Shown piece by piece: positions 56,962-64,000 of a stretch of DNA of 64,000 bases. The stretch is from Purpureocillium takamizusanense. Taxonomy: Eukaryota; Ascomycota; Sordariomycetes; Hypocreales; Ophiocordycipitaceae. The notes beneath the pieces were generated by a model, which saw only the letters and a list, made by a program, of their open reading frames with translations, did no database searches and was not told the DNA's origin. The stretch spans positions 1,825,501-1,889,500 of the forward strand of contig NC_063074.1 of assembly GCF_022605165.1 (NCBI RefSeq), given 5' to 3'. Within the stretch, counting starts at the first letter, position 1. Every line of letters starts with the position of its first letter. Position numbers and translations under genes: made by a program.

Positions 56962-57690
56962 ATGAAGCCGCTGCGGGCGTTTCCCTTTCCGCTCAACGTC
57001 GGCACCGACATCTGCCAAATCTCGCGCATCTACTCCATCCTCCGCGGCCCACGCCGGGCGCGTTTCGTGAATCGCATCCTCGCGCCCGAAGAGCTGGCGC
57101 AAAAGGATGCGCGCCTGGACTTTCGAGACGTGGCTACAACGAGTTCATCGTCTCAGACGGACGCTCGCGGCGAGGCCGCTGCCAAGCATGACGCCGAGGA
57201 GCTAACGCTACGGGCGACGCCGCTGTGGCAGTCGGCGGCGTTTCTAGCCGGCAGGTGCGCAAGGCCCCTCCCCCTACCCCCTTTTTATATCTTTCAGTCG
57301 ATACTGCGGCCATCAGGCCCCTGGCGCGTCAGTCGGCAGCGCCAGACCAGACACACGCACTGACCCGGGGGTGTTCCGCGCAGCAGGTTCGCGGCGAAGG
57401 AGGCGGCCATCAAGGCGCACTCGCACCGGCGGCTGACCTTGCACGACGTCATCATCGAGCGGAGGGGCGGCGGCGGCGAGGGGCGGCTGGGGAGCGGACC
57501 GCCGGTGGCACGGATACGTGCGGGGGCTGGGCGGGCGGGCGGCGGCGGCGACGCGGACGGAGAGGAGGGGGAGCAGGATGTGAGCGCCATGATCTCTATT
57601 AGCCACGATGGGGACTATGCGACTGCGGTGTGCCTCGCGTATGACCCGAGCGTGATGGTGGAGGAGGATGGGAAACGAGGAGGCGCATGA
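56962..57690 (+). CDS. PPT2: Holo-[acyl-carrier-protein] synthase, mitochondrial AcpS-type
   Basis: Two exons (56962-57254 and 57387-57690) give 198 aa. It transfers the 4'-phosphopantetheine arm from CoA to a serine of acyl carrier protein. The two signatures of AcpS-type enzymes are present: FPLNVGTDICQISRI (Asp16 as metal ligand) and, exactly across the intron, LAGRFAAKEAAIKA (Glu103 and Lys residues). A Gly/Arg/Asp-rich insert at about residues 120-160 lengthens the protein before the conserved ISISHDGDYATAVCLAYDP end. The small size and single domain fit the mitochondrial Ppt2 rather than the Sfp-type enzyme that serves polyketide and peptide synthetases. The 132-nt intron ends in a tandem CAGCAG; the second AG gives AGRFAAKEA and is preferred. 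Confidence 0.9.
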
Positions 57691-58063
57691 TGGGTGGAAG
57701 GGGCACGCAGCTTTGGTTGCGGCATGGGGTGTGAGGAATGTGAAGATGGTGAAAGATACCCCAACTCGATTCAAGTTTTTCCCCTATTGTTCATGATTTG
57801 TGTGCCAATGCACCGTATATATGATTGAGATATGTGCCATATGGTGGTGATTCGATGGGCTCCGTTGCGTGGTCGTTTTGCAGCAACATGTCCAGCTCCT
57901 AGGATTCATAATCTATTCGCTACGTGTATATATTCCAGAAAAAAATATTTTCAAATAGAAACTGCCTCAAGACCAGTGGCTTAGCATGAAGAAGGCGAGT
58001 ATGCAAAGAAGTGTGTCTGTGTCATGGCCAAAAAGAAAGGAGAAAAAAAAAGTAAAAGCACGC
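57691..58063. other. Intergenic region PPT2 to tRNA
   Basis: 373 bp. It is A/T-rich (57780-58060) and probably carries the PPT2 3' UTR and the 3' flank of the tRNA gene. No gene seen. Confidence 0.6.
58043..58057 (-). terminator. RNA polymerase III T-run terminator of tRNA-Arg
   Basis: On the minus strand the tRNA 3' end is followed within 7 nt by T4 (58057-58054) and then T9 (58051-58043), the standard pol III stop signal. Confidence 0.85.
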
Positions 58064-58165
58064 CGGTATACCAGGGACTCGAACCCTGAGCCTTAGTCTT
58101 GATTCCTGTTACCCCAGAGGATAGGACAATAGGAGGACTACGCGCTACCATTGCGCCAGCACACC
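58064..58165 (-). tRNA. tRNA-Arg (anticodon CCU) with a 30-nt intron
   Basis: The minus strand folds as a complete cloverleaf: 7-bp acceptor stem (GGTGTGC with GTATACC, two G-T pairs), 4-bp D stem GCGC with loop AATGGTA, anticodon stem TAGTC/GACTA, T arm CAGGG-TTCGAGT-CCCTG, and discriminator G. The anticodon loop CTCCTAA gives CCU, reading AGG (Arg). A 30-nt intron lies in the standard place, one base 3' of the anticodon, and its AGGA can pair with the anticodon region TCCT, as in other eukaryotic pre-tRNAs. The mature part is 72 nt. Internal promoter boxes A (D arm) and B (GGTTCGAGTCC) are intact. Confidence 0.96.
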
Positions 58166-59600
58166 GTGGATACTGTCGCGCTCACCAATGGTGATTGGCT
58201 AAGCAATGGACGCCTATTTTGACTTATAGTGGTCATGACGTTGGGGGCCCACTCGCAGATGACCAGATTTTGCGGCGATGGCAGAAAAAAAGTAGCATTT
58301 GCCTGGACCTCTCGCATTCGTCGGGATGCGTTAGTCTTGGTTCACGGGAAATTTTGGAGAGCGATGATTGTACGTGGCAGTGGGATAAGCCATCTGGTGC
58401 GGCTCGATGCGTCTGCGACGACCCGCCCACGCATCGCATCCCGCATCCATCCCCTGCTAGACGGATCTGGCCTGGTGAAGAGACGGGACGGGACGTTGGA
58501 TGGCTAAAAGACTGCATCGTGACGTCCCGCGGCCCAGCGGTGTCGAGGGCGCTTAGTGAGGGTGCGAGAGAGATGGGGGGGAGGTCCGGAGAGTCGAACG
58601 AGTCAGTGGTTCCGGCTCCGATGCCGAGCGAGGATGGGAAGCCCGTCCGTCCTCGGGGGCGGGATTGGAGCCCACACGCTATAGCCGGGGCAGTCGGGGG
58701 GGGGGCGACCCGGGTTTCTTTTTGAATGATGGGACGGCATTCGTGCGCCGGTCGGCTCGCTGGGCTCGCGCGCGGCGACCCATCATCATCGGGCATCATT
58801 TCCAACGCTTCCATGGCAGGCAGTTAGTCTATGAGGGCCAGCCCGTAGCTTCTTCTTACTTGGCTGTCGTCGGTGTGAAAAGGCAGGCACTACGAAGTAT
58901 ACCATACGAGACCAGGTACGCGCGCACATGTGACGGAGGAGAGTGCGAATGGCAGGCAGCACGCCGCGACTTGTCCCACATGACTTCATCATAGCGAGGA
59001 ACGGAGTGAGTGCAGTGCAGTGCAGTGCAGTGCAGTGCAGGCGCAATTCTCCGTTGCGCCTGCCTGCACGCCCACGGACGGGCGCTGGCATGTGAAGCCG
59101 CTGCCCCGAAGCGGCCTAGCGTCTCCCTCCGCACCTGGGGGGGCGCATGGGCGCGTGGGGAATCTGGCACCGACGCCGCCCATCGCCGCTCGGCACGGGA
59201 AAGCCAACAGCACCAGCGGCAGCGGCACCAGCGGCGGCGGGGAGGGAAAGAGCTACCCACCCCGCCCAGCTCAGCCGAGGCTCTAGGCTTCGCCGGCGTC
59301 AGTCAGTTTTGGGGCCAACCGACGACCGAGTGAACAAAATAGCACAGCTGCTGCCCTCAACCTTGCTCCTCCTCCTCCCTTCTCCCTCCTCGTCGTCGTG
59401 CCTCTCTCTCATCATCTGCTCTTCCTCATCCCCCCCCCATTTCCGCCCATCTTCATACCGCTTCCACCTCCCGTTTATACCCCGGGCCTCCAGTTTCGTT
59501 AACTGCCTTGCCTTTCTCTTCTCGCGGGCAGAGGGACGGCTCGTGAGCGACGTCACCACCAACACATACACATACACACGCGCGCACATACACACGCACT
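58166..59600. other. Gene-free stretch, FOX2 upstream region
   Basis: 1.43 kb. It includes (TGCAG)6 at 59011-59040, a C/T-rich zone from 59345 and a CA/CG dinucleotide run just before the FOX2 start (59560-59599), typical of fungal 5' leaders. No protein-like frame was found. Confidence 0.6.
59011..59040. repeat. (TGCAG)6 pentanucleotide microsatellite
   Basis: Six perfect tandem copies of TGCAG, in gene-free DNA between the tRNA and FOX2. Confidence 0.95.
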
Positions 59601-62600
59601 ATGGCTGAGCAATTGCGATACGACGGCCAGGTCGTCGTCGTTACCGGCGCCGGCGGCGGTCTCGGCCGCGCGTACGCTCTCTTCTTCGGCTCCCGCGGCG
59701 CCAGCGTCGTCGTCAACGACCTCGGAGGCTCCTTCAAGGGCGAGGGCAACTCGACAAAGGTACGACTTTTTCTCCTGCCTAATCACCAAGGGACTGCGGC
59801 TAACCTCGACAAACACAGGCTGCTGATGTCGTCGTCGACGAGATCAAGGCCGCTGGCGGCAAGGCCGTCGCCAACTACGACAGCGTCGAGAACGGCGAGC
59901 GCATCATTGACACGGCCATCAAGGCGTTTGGCCGCATCGATATCCTCCTCAACAACGCCGGTATCCTGCGTGACATTTCCTTCAAGAACATCAAGGACGA
60001 GGACTGGGACCTCATCATGAAGGTCCACGTCAAGGGCGCGTACAAGTGCGCCCGCGCTGCCTGGCCCCATTTCCGCAAGCAAAAGTACGGCCGTGTCATC
60101 AACACTGCCTCGGCCGCCGGCCTCTTCGGCAGCTTCGGGCAGACCAACTACTCGGCCGCCAAGCTCGCCATGGTTGGCTTCACAGAGACCCTGGCCAAGG
60201 AGGGCATCAAGTACAACATTCTCTGCAACGTCATTGCGCCCATTGGTAAGAACTCTCCAGTCCACAGGCAGAGAACCGTAAGCAGTCTGTGCTGAGTGAG
60301 ATGCTGACCGCCGCTGCAGCCGCCAGCCGCATGACGGAGACCGTCATGCCCCCTGACGTTCTCGAGAACCTCAAGCCCGATTGGGTCGTCCCCCTCGTCG
60401 CTGTTCTCGTTCACAAGAACAATACGTCCGATACGGGCGGCATCTTCGAGGTCGGTGGCGGCCATGTCGCCAAGCTGCGCTGGGAGCGCTCGAGCGGCCT
60501 CCTCCTCAAGGCCGACGACTCCTACACGCCTGGCGCCATCCTCAAGAAGTGGAACAAGGTCGCCGACTTCTCCAGCCCTCAATACCCCACCGGTCCCAAC
60601 GACTTCCTCGGCCTCCTTGAGGAGTCGATGAAGATGGGCCCCAACGAGCAGGGTGAGAAGCTCGACTTCACCGGCCGGGTCGCCGTCGTCACTGGTGGCG
60701 GCGCTGGTATCGGCCGCGCCTACTCTCTGGCGTTTGCCAAGTACGGCGCTTCTGTCGTTGTCAACGACCTCGTCAACCCCGATGATGTGGTTGCCGAGAT
60801 TAAGAAGATGGGCGGCAAGGCGGCTGGCGTCAAGGCCTCGGCCGAGGACGGTGATGCCGTCGTCAAGGGCGCCATCGATGCCTTTGGTCGTGTCGACATT
60901 GTTGTCAACAACGCCGGCATCCTGCGGGACAAGGCCTTCTCCAACATGGACGATAACCTCTGGGACCCTGTCATGAACGTGCACCTGCGCGGAACCTACA
61001 AGGTCACCAAGGCTGCTTGGCCCTACTTCCTCAAGCAGAAGTACGGCCGCGTCATCAACACGACGTCGACGAGCGGCATTTACGGCAACTTTGGCCAGGC
61101 CAACTACGCCGCGGCGGTAAGTGAAAACCTGCCGGAGCTAAGCTACCTGCTTGAGGTGAATAGACAGTCATGCTGACTCGTCCAGAAATGTGGTATCCTG
61201 GGCTTCTCCCGTGCCCTGGCCCTCGAGGGTTACAAGTACGGCATCTATGTCAACACCATCGCCCCCAACGCCGGCACCGCCATGACGGCCACCATCATGC
61301 CCGAGGAGATGGTCCAGGCCTTCAAGCCCGACTACATCGCCCCGCTCGTCCTCGCCCTCTGCAGCGACAAGTGCCCCGACCCCACTGGCGGTCTCTACGA
61401 GGTCGGCAGCGGCTGGTGCGGCCGCACGCGCTGGCAGCGCACCGGCGGCCACGGCTTCCCTGTCGACGTCAAGCTCGTCCCCGAGGAGGTGGTGAAGCAC
61501 TGGAAGGACATTGTCAACTTTGACGACGGCCGCACCGACAACCCGGAGAAGACGCAGGAGTCGCTGCAGAAGATCATGGCCAACATGGGGAACAAGGCCG
61601 GTGCCGGAAAGGTATGAGAACTCACACTCTCTCCTCATGCCCGCCCGCCCGTGTATCTGTAGCAGTACTAGTGCTAGGAATCTTGTGAAATCCAAAAAAG
61701 AAGACACAGATTGACAGAGAATGATCAAGTCGCGCCGAGACTGAACCCCCATCGCTGATTTGCGTGTCGTTACAGGATGCCGGCTCTGCTGCCGCCGGCA
61801 ACGAGTACCTCTCTGCCATTGCCGATGCCGTTAAGACCGAGGGCAACCCTTGCGAGTTCAAGTACGAGGAGCGCGACGCCATCCTCTACAACCTCGGCGT
61901 TGGTGCCAAGCGCACTGAGCTGAAATACGTCTTGTAGGTGACGCACGCTTCTTGTTGCTGCAGGTGGCCTGCAAGCTAACCATCATGACCACGCTCATCA
62001 GTGAGGGCAACGAGGACTTCCAGGTCCTGCCCACGTACGGCGTGATCCCGCCCTTTACCACCGAGATGCCCTTCGACTACAGCGCCATCGTGCCCAACTT
62101 CAACCCCATGATGCTGCTGCACGGCGAGCAGTACCTCGAGATCCGCCAGTGGCCGCTGCCGACGTCGGGGCGCCTCGTCTCGCGCGGCCGCCTCCTCGAG
62201 GTGGTGGACAAGGGCAGCGCCGCGCTGGCCAAGAACGGCATCACCACGGTCATCGCCGAGACGGGCCAGGAGGTCTTCTACAACGAGATGACCGTCTTCC
62301 TGCGCGGCTGCGGCGGCTTCGACGGCTCCAAGAAGGGCCAGGACCGCGGCCCCGCCACCGCCGCCAACGTGCCGCCCAAGCGCGCCCCGGACGTTGTCGT
62401 CGAGAGCCAGACCACCGACGATCAGGCCGCCATCTACCGCCTCAGCGGCGACTACAAGTACGTCTGGACCCCTCCCTCACTCCCCCCTCCCTACTACTAC
62501 CCCTGAAGGACCCACAGCGCTCGGGTAACGAAAGGGGACTTTCTTTTTTTATAAACCAATATGGGATATCGACTGACACACTTCCCGCAACAGCCCGCTG

Positions 62601-63016
62601 CACATTGACCCTGCCTTTGCCAAGATGGGCGGCTTCAAGGCTCCCATCCTGCACGGCCTCTGCACCTTTGGCATCGCCGGCAAGGCCGTCTACGACCGGT
62701 ATGGCTTCTCCCCCTACCCACAGCCCAACCCCGTTCCTAGAGCGTCCGTCCCTTGCCTCGGTCAGGTATTCCGTGAACAATGAAAAACACCGTCGTGCTA
62801 ACCTACCTTTCTTCTTCCCCTCCCAAAAGCTTCGGCGCCTTCAAGAACATCAAGGTCCGCTTCGCCGGCCCCGTCATCCCCGGCCAGACCCTCGTCACCG
62901 AGATGTGGCGCGAGGGCAGCCGCGTCGTCTTCCAGTCCAGGGTCAAGGAGACGGGCAAGCCCGCCATCGCGGGCGCCGCCGCGGAGCTCATGACGGACGA
63001 CAAGAGCAAGATGTAA
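59601..63016 (+). CDS. FOX2: Peroxisomal multifunctional beta-oxidation enzyme (hydratase-dehydrogenase)
   Basis: Eight exons (59601-59759, 59819-60245, 60320-61116, 61186-61611, 61776-61933, 62002-62457, 62594-62698, 62830-63016) give 904 aa, the normal Fox2 length. Two SDR domains are present: [14 protein letters not shown] with Tyr164/Lys168 (YSAAK), and [16 protein letters not shown] (about 314) with Tyr458/Lys462 (YAAAK). They act as D-3-hydroxyacyl-CoA dehydrogenases. The C-terminal hydratase-2 hotdog domain has GDYNPLHIDP (Asp806, His811) formed across intron 6, then [16 protein letters not shown]. The protein ends DDKSKM; SKM fits the PTS1 consensus for peroxisome import. All introns are GT-AG; introns 4, 6 and 7 (164, 136 and 131 nt) are about twice as long as the rest. 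Intron 3 splits the second catalytic YxxxK directly before Lys. Confidence 0.96.
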
Positions 63017-63508
63017 GCCAAAGAGAGCAAAAAAGTAAGTACAAAGGGAAAGAATGGTGGTGGAAAGGGCCAGAAGAGAGGAGCTTTGTGATTTTCGCAC
63101 TCCAAGAGCCCGCAAACTGAGAAAAGGAAGCATTCTGCCATGGGTCATGTATTATAATGATGTCTGTACTGTAAATGAAGTCCGCTGGGCTGCCATTGAG
63201 GCTACCCCCTTGTTACCTTATCCGACCTATGCCCGCCGTGCGAGATGGTAAAATGAATTTTATGAAAAACAAAACAATCGGTCGGCATGAGCCAAACAAA
63301 GGCCGGCCAGTCCGCGTACCACACCACTATTGTGTATACCATCTGAGGGAATATTCCGCGGCTGATATGAAAGAATTGTCCCGCTTCCCCGCTCCCAAAC
63401 GCCCAAGGCAAGTGAAACGCATAAAACAAGGTAAGCGACACAACGTAAGGATCGTACAGTGGTGAGGAGGACCCGAGGCGAGCAGCCTGCGCGCCGACTG
63501 ATGATGCC
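63017..63508. other. Convergent intergenic region FOX2 / RBR ligase
   Basis: 492 bp between two convergent stops. A/T-rich sequence at 63245-63300 suits polyadenylation. No gene seen. Confidence 0.6.
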
Positions 63509-64000
63509 TCAGGTGAAGAGCACCTCGACCAGAAAGTCGAGCATGTCTGGCAGCGTCGGCATGTGCCCACCCGACAGTATCCGCCCTACGCGGCGGTGTG
63601 AGCCGCTCGCCGCGACGCCCGTCTCCAGGTATGTCTTCTCCTGGCCCGATAGCTCGCGCTTCTCCGTCTCCTTCCAGCGGCGCTCGGCTTCGTCGCGGGC
63701 CTCCCGCAGCACCTCTTCCACATCCTCAGACTCCCACAGGTTGCAGCGGTCGCACTCCCGGCACGGCCGCGGGTCGCCGTCGGGGCGGAAGTGGTCGCAG
63801 AAGTGGCGGTAGCCCTCGTCGCCGAGGTCGGCGCGGCAGACGTAGCACATCTTGTATCCGCACGGGCAGGTCAGCTTGTTGCAGCCCGCGTTCTTGACGA
63901 ACGAGGTGTTGCATCGCGGGCACACACGCTTGACCGCCAGGCTCATGGCCTGTTCCACCTGCGTTCGCAGCGCCACGAGCGATGATTCGTGGCAGACATG
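63509..64000 (-). CDS. RBR E3 ubiquitin ligase C-terminus, RNF216/TRIAD3-like (partial)
   Basis: The gene's 3' end; its 5' part lies beyond the right edge. The open frame runs to the boundary (HVCHESSLVALRTQVEQAMS). It covers the last catalytic zinc module: CPRCNTSFVKNAGCNKLTCP, then CGYKMCYVCRADLG, where the Cys of GCNKLTC is in the position of the catalytic Cys in RBR Rcat domains. The next segment (YRHFCDHFRPDGDPRPCREC and DRCNLWESEDVEEVLREARD) matches the extra Cys/His element and helix after Rcat in RNF216/TRIAD3-type ligases and separates it from parkin or ariadne types. The final 60 residues (SGGHMPTLPDMLDFLVEVLF) are an unassigned tail. The substrate is unknown. Confidence 0.85.
   Translation of the reverse strand, partial: HVCHESSLVALRTQVEQAMSLAVKRVCPRCNTSFVKNAGCNKLTCPCGYKMCYVCRADLGDEGYRHFCDHFRPDGDPRPCRECDRCNLWESEDVEEVLREARDEAERRWKETEKRELSGQEKTYLETGVAASGSHRRVGRILSGGHMPTLPDMLDFLVEVLFT

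Noticed and set aside
59011..59040. Short tandem repeats as a CRISPR array
   Set aside because: Perfect 5-nt tandem units without spacers; this is a eukaryotic genome.

Overview
The window is nuclear DNA from a filamentous ascomycete (Pezizomycotina, most likely a Sordariomycete and probably Hypocreales). The evidence is GC-rich monocistronic genes on both strands, short introns (mostly 50-85 nt) with CTAAC-type branch sites, a Zn2Cys6 regulator, a LaeA-like methyltransferase, a cytoplasmic dynein heavy chain, a fungal-type peroxisomal Fox2 protein and a tRNA-Arg gene with an intron. There is no rRNA, CRISPR array, prophage or intact transposon. Exon limits below come from reading frame, splice consensus and family motifs; none is backed by transcript data.

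Layout. 1.6-9.3 kb looks accessory: a LaeA-like methyltransferase (+), a Zn2Cys6 regulator (-) and a 14-TM-type MFS exporter (+). The regulator and exporter are divergent over a shared 1.4-kb promoter, and a strong 28-bp foldback repeat lies between the methyltransferase and regulator 3' ends. 9.9-23 kb holds housekeeping genes: CSN6 (+), VPS17 (-), BCP1 (+), chorismate mutase ARO7 (-), the mitochondrial fission adaptor MDV1 (+), a JmjC protein (+) and an MIT/coiled-coil protein (-). 24.8-33.4 kb carries a GRAM-VASt lipid-transfer protein (LAM family) and a large protein with zinc-binding clusters at both ends. 35.7-37.7 kb is a Gln/His-rich FAR1-like DNA-binding protein. 39.1-52.2 kb is the dynein heavy chain, 12.7 kb of uninterrupted coding sequence followed by one short intron. 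55.2-57.7 kb has a DUF1774 membrane protein and the mitochondrial phosphopantetheinyl transferase PPT2. A tRNA-Arg(CCU) lies at 58.1 kb, FOX2 at 59.6-63.0 kb, and a 5'-truncated RNF216-like RBR ubiquitin ligase runs off the right edge.

The genes do not form one pathway. The only plausible functional unit is the regulator/exporter pair, perhaps with the methyltransferase. I did not find a clear new multi-gene system. The observations most worth following are the foldback repeat, several inferred GC-AG introns (BCP1, the zinc protein, DUF1774), a stop-free 57-nt intron in the FAR1-like gene, a 13-bp gap between the convergent BCP1 and ARO7 stops, a tandem splice acceptor in the PPT2 catalytic motif, recurrent AGGTACCT-core palindromes in gene-free DNA, and the unrecognised double-ended zinc protein.
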